64,000 nucleotides of DNA from an uncultured Bacilli bacterium (GTDB taxonomy: Bacteria > Bacillota_I > Bacilli_A > RF39 > UBA660). The stretch covers positions 1-64,000 of the forward strand of contig CAKPDM010000004.1 in assembly GCA_934148995.1 (NCBI GenBank), written 5' to 3'. Of the stretch, positions 7,095 to 15,093 are shown piece by piece (the first letter of the stretch is position 1; every line of letters starts with the position of its first letter). The notes under the pieces are model-generated. The model was not told the DNA's origin and did no database searches. It saw only the letters and a program-made list of their open reading frames with translations. The translations under genes were made by a program, and so were the position numbers.

Positions 7095-7981
7095 TGAAAA
7101 AATGTGGATTTGTAACAATAATGGGACGCCCAAATGTTGGGAAAAGTACTTTACTAAATGGTCTTTTAAATATTCATTTAGCAATAACGACTGATAAGGC
7201 TGGAACTACTAGAAACAGTATAGAAGGTATTTATCAAGATGATGAGTCACAAATTGTATTTATCGATACACCAGGTATTCATAAACCAATTCATAAATTA
7301 GGAAACGTTCTAAATAAAACCGCTTATCTAAATATGAATCAAGCAGATATAATTTTATTTATGATAGATGCTAAAACTGGTTTTGGTAAAGGTGACCAAT
7401 TTATTCTAAATAAAATTAAAGAAACCGAAGATGTACCCGTATTTTTACTATTGAATAAAGTTGATAAAATCGAGAAGGAAACTCTATTTAAAACAATAGA
7501 TAAAGCTACTAAAGATTTTACTTTTCAAGAAGTCATACCTATATCAGCTTTAGAAAAAGATGGTCTTGATGATTTAGTAAAAACACTTAAAAAGTATTTA
7601 CCTGATAGTGACCCGATTTTTGAAGATGATGCTTTGACCAATGTTTCAACTAAATTTATTATGGCTGAATTTGTTCGTGAAAAAGCTATGCAATTAACAA
7701 GAGAAGAAGTTCCACACGCTATTACTTGTTATGTAGAAAATTATAAAGAAACAGATGACCTTATCAAAGTTCAAGTTTTAATAGTAGTTGATCGACTTCC
7801 TTTGAAAAAAATTATTATCGGTAAAAATGGTAGTATGTTAAAGAAAATCGGTACATCAGCAAGATATGAAATGGAAAAATTTATGGGTAAAAAAGTTTAT
7901 CTAGAAACTTATGTAAAAGTAATTGAAAACTGGAAAGAAGAAGAAAAATATTTAAAAGAATTCGGCTTTGAAAATGAATAA
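7094..7981 (+). CDS. era: GTPase Era
   Basis: A 295-aa Ras-like GTPase with a KH domain. It binds the 3' end of 16S rRNA and checks 30S assembly. Visible motifs are G1 GRPNVGKST (near residue 10), G3 DTPG, G4 NKVD and the C-terminal KH segment with KKIIIGKNGSMLKKIG. The start is the ATG at 7094, which overlaps the dgkA stop and has GGAGAT upstream; a longer frame from 7046 adds residues unlike Era. Confidence 0.95.
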   Translation: MKKCGFVTIMGRPNVGKSTLLNGLLNIHLAITTDKAGTTRNSIEGIYQDDESQIVFIDTPGIHKPIHKLGNVLNKTAYLNMNQADIILFMIDAKTGFGKGDQFILNKIKETEDVPVFLLLNKVDKIEKETLFKTIDKATKDFTFQEVIPISALEKDGLDDLVKTLKKYLPDSDPIFEDDALTNVSTKFIMAEFVREKAMQLTREEVPHAITCYVENYKETDDLIKVQVLIVVDRLPLKKIIIGKNGSMLKKIGTSARYEMEKFMGKKVYLETYVKVIENWKEEEKYLKEFGFENE

Positions 7982-8020
7982 AAAAAGTTTCTTTCTATCA
8001 TATTAATAATAGGTGATATA

Positions 8021-8152
8021 GTGGATAAATTAATTTGGAAATTATTTAAAGAAACAGGGGACATTAGGTATTTTCTTCTTAATAAAAGATTAGAGGAAAG
8101 TGATAAAGATGAAAATAGTAGATACGAAAGGGATAATTCTAAAAGAAGTTAA
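8021..8152 (+). CDS. yqzL: YqzL family small protein
   Basis: A 43-aa ORF starting at GTG 8021 with AGGTGAT upstream. The N-terminal pattern WKLFKETGDIRYFLL matches YqzL, a small conserved protein of unknown function found between era and recO in Bacillus-type genomes. The C-terminal half is charged and overlaps the recO start in another frame. Family and position agree, so I trust it despite its size. Confidence 0.7.
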   Translation: MDKLIWKLFKETGDIRYFLLNKRLEESDKDENSRYERDNSKRS

Positions 8153-8852
8153 CTATAGTGATTCTAGTAAAATCTTAAAAGTTCTAACAGAAGAATATGG
8201 TCTAATTAGTATCTTGTCAAAAGGTTGTCGTAACTTGAAAAGTAAATTAAGAGGGGTAAGTAGAAAACTACTTTATGGCACTTTTCATTTTTATTATAGA
8301 GAAGATGGCATATCTACTTTAGCTAGTGTAGATGTCATTAATGCTTATCCCAAAGTAATGATGAATCTAGAAAGTATCAGTTATGCAACTTTACTACTAG
8401 ATTTAACGAATCAAGTCGTCAGCCAAAGTGATAGTAAAGAAATAATGCCTATTCTAATTAGTGCTCTAAACAAGATAGAAAATGGTTTAAGTCCAGAAAC
8501 AATTACTAATATAGTTCAGTTGAAATATTTAACTTATCTTGGTGTAACGCCTATTCTTGATGAATGCACATCTTGTGGTAGTAAGACAAATATTGTTGCT
8601 TTAGATGCAACTTTAGGAGGATTTGTTTGTAATTCCTGTTATCAAAATAGAGGTTATAATAGTGAGAAAACAATTAAACTAATTAGAATGTACGCCTATA
8701 TAGATATAAATAAGATTACTAAAATAACAGTTTCTGAAGAAACAAATCAAGAGATTTATCGTTTTTTGGAAGAGTATTATGATAGATATACAGGAATTTA
8801 TTTGAAAAGTCGAAAAACTTTAATGACAACATTAGCGTTGTTAAAGGAGTAA
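8109..8852 (+). CDS. recO: DNA repair protein RecO
   Basis: A 247-aa RecFOR-pathway protein that loads RecA on SSB-coated DNA. It has an N-terminal OB fold (about 1-80, with SKGCRNLKSKLRG) and a helical part with a zinc finger of two CxxC pairs (CTSC near 153 and CNSC near 176). I choose the ATG at 8109 because GAGGAAAG is eight bases upstream; an alternative GTG at 8100 overlaps that site. Confidence 0.92.
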   Translation: MKIVDTKGIILKEVNYSDSSKILKVLTEEYGLISILSKGCRNLKSKLRGVSRKLLYGTFHFYYREDGISTLASVDVINAYPKVMMNLESISYATLLLDLTNQVVSQSDSKEIMPILISALNKIENGLSPETITNIVQLKYLTYLGVTPILDECTSCGSKTNIVALDATLGGFVCNSCYQNRGYNSEKTIKLIRMYAYIDINKITKITVSEETNQEIYRFLEEYYDRYTGIYLKSRKTLMTTLALLKE

Positions 8853-8858
8853 ATTATT

Positions 8859-9818
8859 ATGAAATATCGTTTAAAAAATTATATAATTATTGCGTTATTT
8901 GCTTTCATTTTAATAGCAACTTCAGTCTTACTAGGGGCAACCATGCGTGAAGATTTATTATTATATTATTCCCTAATATCAATTAAAAATAACCTCTTGT
9001 TAGCATTTGCAACTTTGTTATCATTTTTTGCTTCCTTTGAAGGCTTGATAATAGTTTTATTTTTTCTAGTATTTTTGTTGCAATCTAATAAAAAAAGAAC
9101 ATTTCTTTTTCTTGACCTGTTAGGTAGTGGCTTAATTGTTTATCTTACTAAAAATATTTTTATAAGAGAAAGACCAATTATGGGACAGATGACTCTGAAA
9201 GATTATAGTTTTCCCTCAGGGCATTCCTTTTTTGCAGTTTCTTTCTATGGCTTTTTACTTTATTTACTTTTAAAAGACAAAAATGTTAAACATCGAAAGT
9301 TAAAGATTGGAATACTAAGTTTTTTGATAACAACCATTCCACTTAGTAGATTGATTTTGGGAGTTCATTATTTAACAGATGTTTTAGGAGGAATAGCACT
9401 AGGACTTGCTTATTTATTTGCACTATTAATGCTTTATGAAAGTAACTTTATCAAAGAAGAACAAGATAAGAAAGAATTAACTTTTTCCTTTAAGTATGCA
9501 ATAGAAGGAATTATCGCTACTTTAAAAAAAGAAAGAAATATGTTCATTCATTTTTTAGTTTCTATTTTAGTAGTAATAGCTGGTATATATGTTAAGTTAT
9601 CTGTGACTGAATGGTTGATTTGTTTATTACTTTTCGCTTTAGTCTTTAGTTTAGAACTAATCAATACTGCTATTGAAAGCACTGTTGATTTAGTGACATT
9701 AAAGAAAGACAAAAAAGCAAAACTTGCTAAAGATGCAGCAGCTGGAGCAGTCTTAATTGCTTGTATTTTTGCTAGCATCATAGGAATAATTATCTTTTTA
9801 CCAAAATTTATTGGTTAA
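8859..9818 (+). CDS. PAP2 phosphatase-DgkA kinase fusion (lipid carrier recycling)
   Basis: A 319-aa membrane protein joining two enzymes. Residues about 1-190 are a PAP2 phosphatase with the three signatures KNIFIRERP, PSGHS and SRLILGVHYLTDV. Residues about 205-319 are a DgkA-type lipid kinase with SLELINTAIESTVDLVT. The phosphatase probably acts on undecaprenyl pyrophosphate or a phosphatidyl substrate and the kinase on undecaprenol or diacylglycerol. One chain could then make and remove lipid phosphate. It follows recO by six bases. The kinase half repeats the stand-alone DgkA at 6705-7094. Confidence 0.85.
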   Translation: MKYRLKNYIIIALFAFILIATSVLLGATMREDLLLYYSLISIKNNLLLAFATLLSFFASFEGLIIVLFFLVFLLQSNKKRTFLFLDLLGSGLIVYLTKNIFIRERPIMGQMTLKDYSFPSGHSFFAVSFYGFLLYLLLKDKNVKHRKLKIGILSFLITTIPLSRLILGVHYLTDVLGGIALGLAYLFALLMLYESNFIKEEQDKKELTFSFKYAIEGIIATLKKERNMFIHFLVSILVVIAGIYVKLSVTEWLICLLLFALVFSLELINTAIESTVDLVTLKKDKKAKLAKDAAAGAVLIACIFASIIGIIIFLPKFIG

Positions 9819-9921
9819 TAATTAGAAAAACAAGGTTTAGTGTATATAATAATGATAAAGATTTATCTTGTTTAGAGATAAAAAAACTACTATAATATAT
9901 AAGAAAGAAAAGAGGAAGTTT

Positions 9922-11295
9922 ATGGAAAAATTAACAATGGAAAAGCTAGTAGCTTTTTGTAAACAATATGGTTATGTATTTCAAGGAAGCGAAATATATG
10001 GTGGTCTTGCTAATAGTTGGGACTATGGTTCTTTAGGAGTTTTACTTAAAAATAATATAAAAAGTGCTTGGACTAAGAAATTTATTCAAGAAGATATAAA
10101 CTGCGTTGGACTTGATAGTGCTATTTTAATGAATCCAAAGACTTGGGAAGCATCTGGGCATATCGCTACATTTTCAGATCCCCTAATCGATTGTAAAAAA
10201 TGTAAGACAAGACATCGTGCTGACAAGCTAGTAGAAGCTGATGGAGTAGAAGATGCTGGAGGAATGAATCACGAAGAATTAATGAACTACATTAAAGAAC
10301 ATAACGTGACTTGTCCAAATTGTGGTGCTCTTGATTATACTGATATTAGAGAGTTTAACCTTATGTTTAAAACATTCCAAGGTGTTACTGAAGATGCAAA
10401 GAGTACAATTTATTTAAGACCAGAAACTGCTCAAGGAATCTTTGTTGATTTTCTAAACGTTCAAAGAAGTATGCGTCTTAAAGTTCCATTTGGTATTGGT
10501 CAGATAGGAAAAAGTTTTAGAAATGAAATTACGCCGGGAAACTTTATTTTCCGTGTGCGTGAATTTGAACAAATGGAAATGGAATTTTTCTGTAAGCCTG
10601 GTGAAGAATTAAAATGGCATCAATATTATAAAGATTACTGCTATAACTTCTTACTATCATTAGGAGTAAAGGCTGAAAACTTAAGATTAAGAGATCATTC
10701 TAAAGAAGAATTATCATTCTATAGTAATGCTACCACTGATATTGAATACAAATTCCCATTTGGATTTGGTGAATTATGGGGTATAGCTTCACGTACTGAT
10801 TATGATTTATCTCGTCATCAAGAAGTGTCAGGAGTAAGTCAAGCATATTTAGACCCAGAAACAAATGAAAAATATATTCCTTATGTTATTGAACCAAGTG
10901 TTGGTGTTGATAGAATGTTTTTAACAATATTATGTGATGCTTATGATGTAGAACAACTAGAAAATAATGAAACAAGAGAAGTATTACATCTTCATCCTTA
11001 TTTAGCACCTTATAAAGTAGCAGTTTTACCACTTGCTAAAAAGTATCATAGTGAGAAAGCACATGAAGTATTTAAACAACTTGCTAGCAGTTTTTCTTGT
11101 AGTTATGATGAAACAGGAAGTATTGGAAAAAGATATCGTCGTAATGATGCTATTGGAACACCTTTTTCTGTAACAGTTGATGATGAAACGATAAATAACA
11201 ATACTGTAACAGTAAGAGATAGAGATACAATGGAGCAAGTAGTAGTAAAACTTGATGAGTTAGAAAACTATATAAGAGAAAGAGTTAAATTCTAA
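9922..11295 (+). CDS. glyS: Glycyl-tRNA synthetase (single-chain, dimeric type)
   Basis: A 457-aa class II synthetase that charges tRNA-Gly. It is the single-chain form (as in many low-GC Gram-positives), not the GlyQ/GlyS tetramer. Visible are the motif FQGSEIYGGLANSWDYG, CxxC pairs (CKKC and CPNC), motif 2 around FRNEITPGNFIFRVREFEQ, motif 3 GVDRMF and a C-terminal anticodon-binding domain. I start at ATG 9922 with AGAGGAAG upstream; the longer frame from 9868 adds an unlikely leader. The 103-base leader holds no T-box that I can see, only a TATAAT near 9891 and short inverted repeats. Confidence 0.95.
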   Translation: MEKLTMEKLVAFCKQYGYVFQGSEIYGGLANSWDYGSLGVLLKNNIKSAWTKKFIQEDINCVGLDSAILMNPKTWEASGHIATFSDPLIDCKKCKTRHRADKLVEADGVEDAGGMNHEELMNYIKEHNVTCPNCGALDYTDIREFNLMFKTFQGVTEDAKSTIYLRPETAQGIFVDFLNVQRSMRLKVPFGIGQIGKSFRNEITPGNFIFRVREFEQMEMEFFCKPGEELKWHQYYKDYCYNFLLSLGVKAENLRLRDHSKEELSFYSNATTDIEYKFPFGFGELWGIASRTDYDLSRHQEVSGVSQAYLDPETNEKYIPYVIEPSVGVDRMFLTILCDAYDVEQLENNETREVLHLHPYLAPYKVAVLPLAKKYHSEKAHEVFKQLASSFSCSYDETGSIGKRYRRNDAIGTPFSVTVDDETINNNTVTVRDRDTMEQVVVKLDELENYIRERVKF

Positions 11296-12029
11296 TGAGA
11301 CCAGTAATTGGAATACTTACAAGATATGATGCTAATCAAAGAGGTAGATCTTTAAATTATGTCTTTGATAGTACAAGAACAGCTATTTTAAAGATGAGTG
11401 GTAACCCACTTCTCTTATGTCCAATGCAAAATATTGAATATTATGATACAAAGTATCGTGATTATGTCGCTTTGACAGAAGAGGAAAAACGTCTTGCTTT
11501 ATACTGGCTAGATATGTGTGATGGGCTTTTTATTCCAGGTGGAAGCAAAATAAGCCCTTACGATTTCTTTATCTTAGAAGAAGCACTTAAAAGAGGTTTG
11601 CCAGTTCTAGGTGTATGTCTTGGAATGCAACTTTTAAGTAATTATCATAAGGAAGAGTTTATTTTAAAAGAAGTAGAGAATAAACAACTTCATAATACAG
11701 TTTGGGTAAGAGAAAATGAGGCTAAACCAGTTCATAAAGTTTTAATAAATAAAAATAGTAAGCTTTACGAAATTATTGGTAAAGAAGAAATAGCTGTTAA
11801 TAGTTTTCATTCTAAAGAAGCTTTAAAAAATGATAATTTTAATACCGTTGCTTTTTCAGAAGATGGTGTTATTGAAGGAATAGAACTTAAAAACTATCCA
11901 TTTTGTATAGGAGTACAGTGGCATCCAGAATTAATGTTAGATACTGATATAAACTCAGTAAAAATATTTGAATATTTTATGAAGGAAGCTCTAAAGCATA
12001 AGAACAGAAGGGAAGTAGTTTATGAATAA
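11295..12029 (+). CDS. Class I glutamine amidotransferase-like (C26 gamma-glutamyl hydrolase type)
   Basis: A 244-aa protein of the peptidase C26 family (PuuD-like). The nucleophile is in GVCLGMQLL and the His-Glu pair in VQWHPE, with the oxyanion segment LFIPGGSK. Such enzymes hydrolyse gamma-glutamyl amides. Its ATG overlaps the last base of glyS, so it is in the glyS operon. The substrate cannot be read from the sequence. Confidence 0.8.
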   Translation: MRPVIGILTRYDANQRGRSLNYVFDSTRTAILKMSGNPLLLCPMQNIEYYDTKYRDYVALTEEEKRLALYWLDMCDGLFIPGGSKISPYDFFILEEALKRGLPVLGVCLGMQLLSNYHKEEFILKEVENKQLHNTVWVRENEAKPVHKVLINKNSKLYEIIGKEEIAVNSFHSKEALKNDNFNTVAFSEDGVIEGIELKNYPFCIGVQWHPELMLDTDINSVKIFEYFMKEALKHKNRREVVYE

Positions 12030-12561
12030 AAGTGAATTAGCTAATATTGACAAATTTAAAGGTGTAATAATAGAACCTAACGGAATTGCCCATTCATTTG
12101 GACACTGTCTAATGATACCTAATGAGCACAATATAACTGGTGAGGAACACGAAGAAGAATTTAAGAAAACAATATTATCTAGTCCTTGGTGGGCTAACTA
12201 CAATGTTTCTTATGATGATAGTAAAAACTATTATTCACAATTAGAGGAAATAACAAAAACTGGACTTTCAGTAATTCAAAATAACAGTAGTGTAACCGCT
12301 AGAGGAAATCGCTATGTTTCTTACACCTTCGCTCTTAGTACGGAAGGATTAGAAGGACAGAAAGATTATCTTAGCAGTGTTTATCCAGTAATTAGTAAAT
12401 TAATGTCTAACGAAGACAGTCCATATGCTGAATTTGCTTTATATGAGAATGGTGAAATCATTACAGATGTATTTACTTCAGATATACAAATGTTAGATGA
12501 GGTTTACAAAAATTTAGGTATAGAACCTCAAAAAGAAGAAAAAATAGGGAAAATCAAGTAA
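12022..12561 (+). CDS. Hypothetical protein in the glyS operon
   Basis: A 179-aa soluble acidic protein overlapping the amidotransferase gene by eight bases, with GAAGGGAAG upstream. The N-terminal part has FKGVIIEPNGIAHSFGHCLM, a possible small enzyme-like or binding motif. No signal peptide or membrane segment is seen. I do not recognise the family. Coupling to the amidotransferase suggests a shared pathway. Confidence 0.65.
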   Translation: MNKSELANIDKFKGVIIEPNGIAHSFGHCLMIPNEHNITGEEHEEEFKKTILSSPWWANYNVSYDDSKNYYSQLEEITKTGLSVIQNNSSVTARGNRYVSYTFALSTEGLEGQKDYLSSVYPVISKLMSNEDSPYAEFALYENGEIITDVFTSDIQMLDEVYKNLGIEPQKEEKIGKIK

Positions 12562-12577
12562 AAACTGTCAAAAAAGT

Positions 12578-12761
12578 TTGACTTTTTGACTTTTATTGCA
12601 TATAATATTAGCAGTTAAAGAAAAGGAAAGAGATTTTTATCCACCTGATCAGCCCTAATAGAGGCGATAGGTCAAAAGCCAACATATTAATCTTAATAAG
12701 AATATATGGGTTTTTAAGTGGATAAATATTTATCCACTTTTCTTAATTTATGGAGGTGTTA
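12578..12761 (+). promoter_or_regulatory. infC operon promoter and leader attenuator (L20-leader-like)
   Basis: The promoter is TTGACT (12578-12583), a 17-bp spacer and TATAAT (12601-12606). The leader ends in a strong hairpin, arms 12716-12726 and 12729-12739, followed by a T-rich tract: an intrinsic terminator just before infC. An upstream copy of TTTATCCAC (12636-12644) can pair with the 5' arm (GTGGATAAA, 12718-12726) and so form an antiterminator. Position and logic match the L20-controlled leaders of Firmicutes infC operons. The regulator is inferred. Confidence 0.7.
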
Positions 12762-13295
12762 ATTATCGCAAAAGATAAGAACAGTCTAATGATTAATGAT
12801 GAGATTAGAGCCAAGGAAGTATTAGTTATTGGTCCAAATGGAGAACAAGTAGGAATTAAATCAATAAGCGATGCTAGAACACTAGCAAATTATGCCAATC
12901 TTGATTTAGTACTTATGAATCCAAATGGTAATCCACCTGTTTGTAAGGTAATGGATTATAATAAGTATCGTTATGAAAGACAAAAGAAAGAAAAAGATGC
13001 TTTAAAAAAACAAAGAGCTAGTCAAGCAGAGTTAAAAGAGTTTCGTTTATCTCCCGTAATTGATGTAGGAGATTTTGAAACAAAATTAAGAAATGCTATT
13101 AAATACCTTAAAAAAGGAGATAAGATAAAACTTAGTATTCGTTTTAAAGGTAGACAAATGGCACATACTGAACTTGGTAAAGAAGTCTTAGAGCGTTTTG
13201 CAGAAAGAGCAAGTGAATTTGCTGAAGTAGCAGAAAGTGCAAAATTAGACGGTCGTAATATGACGATGATGTTAGTACCAAAAAAAGATAAGTAG
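12762..13295 (+). CDS. infC: Translation initiation factor IF-3, ATT start
   Basis: A 177-aa IF-3 that keeps ribosomal subunits apart and proofreads start codon choice. The N-terminal KNSLMINDEIRAKEVLVIG and the C-terminal domain with SIRFKGRQMAHTELG are typical. The start is ATT at 12762, giving IAKDKN, with GGAGG (12752-12756) upstream. The in-frame ATG at 12750 lies within the ribosome-binding site and is not likely. Rare ATT/AUU starts are a known self-control device of infC. It is first in infC-rpmI-rplT. Confidence 0.93.
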   Translation: MIAKDKNSLMINDEIRAKEVLVIGPNGEQVGIKSISDARTLANYANLDLVLMNPNGNPPVCKVMDYNKYRYERQKKEKDALKKQRASQAELKEFRLSPVIDVGDFETKLRNAIKYLKKGDKIKLSIRFKGRQMAHTELGKEVLERFAERASEFAEVAESAKLDGRNMTMMLVPKKDK

Positions 13296-13307
13296 GAGGA
13301 ATAAATT

Positions 13308-13493
13308 ATGCCAAAAATTAAAACACATAAGGGAACAGCAAAAGTAGTCAAAAAACGTAAAAATGATATTAAAATTGGACGTCCAGGAAGTCGTCACAAC
13401 ACTGGTTACAAACCAACTAGTGCAAATCGTAAAAATAGAAAAGGATCTAACTTAAGTAAAGCAGATCAAAATCGTTTAAAGAATGTTCTTTAA
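13308..13493 (+). CDS. rpmI: 50S ribosomal protein bL35
   Basis: A 61-aa basic protein starting PKIKTHKGTAKVVKKRK with the SRHNTGYKPTSANRKNRKG centre typical of bL35. AGGAGG precedes the ATG. It lies between infC and rplT in the conserved order. Confidence 0.95.
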   Translation: MPKIKTHKGTAKVVKKRKNDIKIGRPGSRHNTGYKPTSANRKNRKGSNLSKADQNRLKNVL

Positions 13494-13516
13494 AATGAGA
13501 TGAAGGAGGAGAAAGT

Positions 13517-14047
13517 ATGGCAAGAGTAAAGAATGGAGCAACAACAAAAGCTCGTCATAAAAAAGTATTAAAACAAGCAAAAGGATATTTTGGAAGTAAG
13601 CATAGATTATATAAGACAGCTAAAGAACAATTAATGCATTCAGGACAATATGCTTTCCGTGATAGAAAACAAAAGAAAAGAGAATTCAGAAAACTTTGGA
13701 TTACTCGTATCAACGCAGCATGTCGTTTAAATGATATTAGTTATTCAAAATTTATTAATGGATTAACTAAAAATGGAATAGAAGTTAACCGTAAGATGTT
13801 ATCAGAAATAGCAATTAATGATCCTAAAGCATTTACAGAATTAGTTAATGTTGCTAAAGGAGAAAAGAAAGTAGCTACTGCAAAAACAACAACTAAGAAA
13901 GAAGAAGCAAAAAAAGAAGAAATAAAAACTGAAACTGTAGATTATGATAAGATGACAGTAGCAGAATTAAAAGAAATAGCAAAAGAAAAGAATATTTCTG
14001 TAACAGGACTTAAAAAAGCTGAAATTATTGCAGAATTAAATAAATAA
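13517..14047 (+). CDS. rplT: 50S ribosomal protein bL20 with extra C-terminal SAP/Rho-N-like domain
   Basis: Residues 1 to about 117 are a normal bL20 (ARVKNGATTKARHKKVLKQA start, RDRKQKKREFRKLWITRINA). A standard bL20 ends near 118. Here 176 aa are encoded: a Lys/Thr/Glu linker and then a compact 35-residue domain, DYDKMTVAELKEIAKEKNIS then GLKKAEIIAELNK, resembling Rho-N/SAP/HeH helix-extended-loop-helix modules that often bind nucleic acid. The same domain ends the S2 protein one kilobase downstream. bL20 normally assembles early in the 50S and represses its operon. Confidence 0.93.
   Translation: MARVKNGATTKARHKKVLKQAKGYFGSKHRLYKTAKEQLMHSGQYAFRDRKQKKREFRKLWITRINAACRLNDISYSKFINGLTKNGIEVNRKMLSEIAINDPKAFTELVNVAKGEKKVATAKTTTKKEEAKKEEIKTETVDYDKMTVAELKEIAKEKNISVTGLKKAEIIAELNK
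13925..14039 (+). repeat. Coding repeat, copy 1 (C-terminal domain of bL20)
   Basis: An ungapped stretch of 115 bp that matches 14929-15043 with 11 mismatches by hand alignment. The two copies encode the same domain at the ends of L20 and S2. Confidence 0.85.
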
Positions 14048-14062
14048 ACATATTTTGGAATT

Positions 14063-14094
14063 AGATTGCCTAGTGCCAGAAATGGTGGTAGTCT
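14063..14094 (+). promoter_or_regulatory. Candidate rpsB leader hairpin
   Basis: An 8-bp outer stem (14063-14070 with 14087-14094), a 4-base bulge and a 4-bp inner stem (GCCA/TGGT) capped by the GNRA-type loop GAAA. There is no T tract, so it is not a terminator. It lies 45 bases before rpsB and may be a protein-binding leader. The S2 connection is inferred. Confidence 0.4.
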
Positions 14095-14139
14095 TTAGAA
14101 CAAAATAGAAGATAATAAAAACGAAAAGGAGAAATTAAT

Positions 14140-15051
14140 ATGACAGTTGTATCAATGAATTATTTATTAGAAGCAGGTGTTCACTTCGGACATCAAAAGA
14201 GAAGATGGAATCCTAAGATGAAGGAATACATCTATACTACAAGAGATGATATTTATATTATCGATTTACAAAAAACAGCTAAATGTATGGAAAAAGCTTA
14301 CGCTGCATTAAAAGAAATAGCTGAAAATGATGGAAAGGTTTTATTTGTAGGTACAAAGAAACAAGCTCAAGAAGCAGCAGAAGAAAATGCTACTCGTACA
14401 AATATGTACTTCATCAATGAACGTTGGTTAGGTGGAACTTTAACAAACTTCAAAACTATCAAATCAAGAATCAGAAGAATGGAAGAAATCGAAAAGATGG
14501 AAACTGATGGAACATTTGATTTACTTCCTAAGAAAGAAGTAGCAGGACTTAGAAAAGAATACGAAAAGTTAAACAAAAACTTACGTGGTATTCGTGATAT
14601 GAAGAAAATCCCTGATGCTTTAATTATTGTAGATCCAAGAAAAGAAGAAATCGCTATTAAAGAAGCAAGAATTTTAGGAATCCCAGTATTTGGTATTGTA
14701 GATACTAACTGTGATCCTGATATGGTTGATTATGTAATTCCAGGAAACGATGATGCTGTTCGTTCAGTAAAATTAGTAATCGGAGCATTAACTAATGCTA
14801 TTGCAGAAGCTAATGGTAATGAAGTAATTGATTATGTTTCTGAAGATGATAAAGCAAAAGAAGCTAAGAGAAAAGAAAAAATGGCTGAAAAGACTGCTCA
14901 AGTAAAAACAGAAGCTAAAGAAGAAGTAAAAACTGAGACTGTAGATTATGATAAAATGACAGTAGCAGAATTAAAAGATTTAGCTAAAGAAAGAAATATT
15001 TCTGTAGCAGGACTTAAAAAAGCTGAAATTATCGAAAAATTAGCAGCTTAA
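14140..15051 (+). CDS. rpsB: 30S ribosomal protein uS2 with extra C-terminal SAP/Rho-N-like domain
   Basis: Residues 1 to about 230 are a normal uS2 (YLLEAGVHFGHQKRRWNPKM, NERWLGGTLTNFKT, PDALIIVDPRKE, GIVDTNCDPD). Beyond them comes a Lys/Glu linker and a final domain DYDKMTVAELKDLAKERNIS then GLKKAEIIEKLAA, nearly the same as that of L20. uS2 normally ends near 230-260 aa; this one has 303. It precedes tsf as in most bacteria. AGGAG precedes the ATG. Confidence 0.95.
   Translation: MTVVSMNYLLEAGVHFGHQKRRWNPKMKEYIYTTRDDIYIIDLQKTAKCMEKAYAALKEIAENDGKVLFVGTKKQAQEAAEENATRTNMYFINERWLGGTLTNFKTIKSRIRRMEEIEKMETDGTFDLLPKKEVAGLRKEYEKLNKNLRGIRDMKKIPDALIIVDPRKEEIAIKEARILGIPVFGIVDTNCDPDMVDYVIPGNDDAVRSVKLVIGALTNAIAEANGNEVIDYVSEDDKAKEAKRKEKMAEKTAQVKTEAKEEVKTETVDYDKMTVAELKDLAKERNISVAGLKKAEIIEKLAA
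14929..15043 (+). repeat. Coding repeat, copy 2 (C-terminal domain of uS2)
   Basis: Partner of 13925-14039, offset 1004 bp, about nine bases in ten identical with no gap. The high DNA identity suggests a fairly recent duplication or gene conversion. Confidence 0.85.
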
Positions 15052-15093
15052 TTAATGATAATCAATTATTTACTATAGAAAGAGGAATTTATT

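Noticed and set aside
9819..9921. A T-box riboswitch before glyS
   Set aside because: The gap is only 103 bases, has no T-box motif and no terminator/antiterminator pair with a glycine specifier.
12750..12752. ATG at 12750 as the infC start
   Set aside because: It overlaps the GGAGG ribosome-binding site and adds MEVL to a sequence that matches IF-3 only from the ATT codon at 12762.
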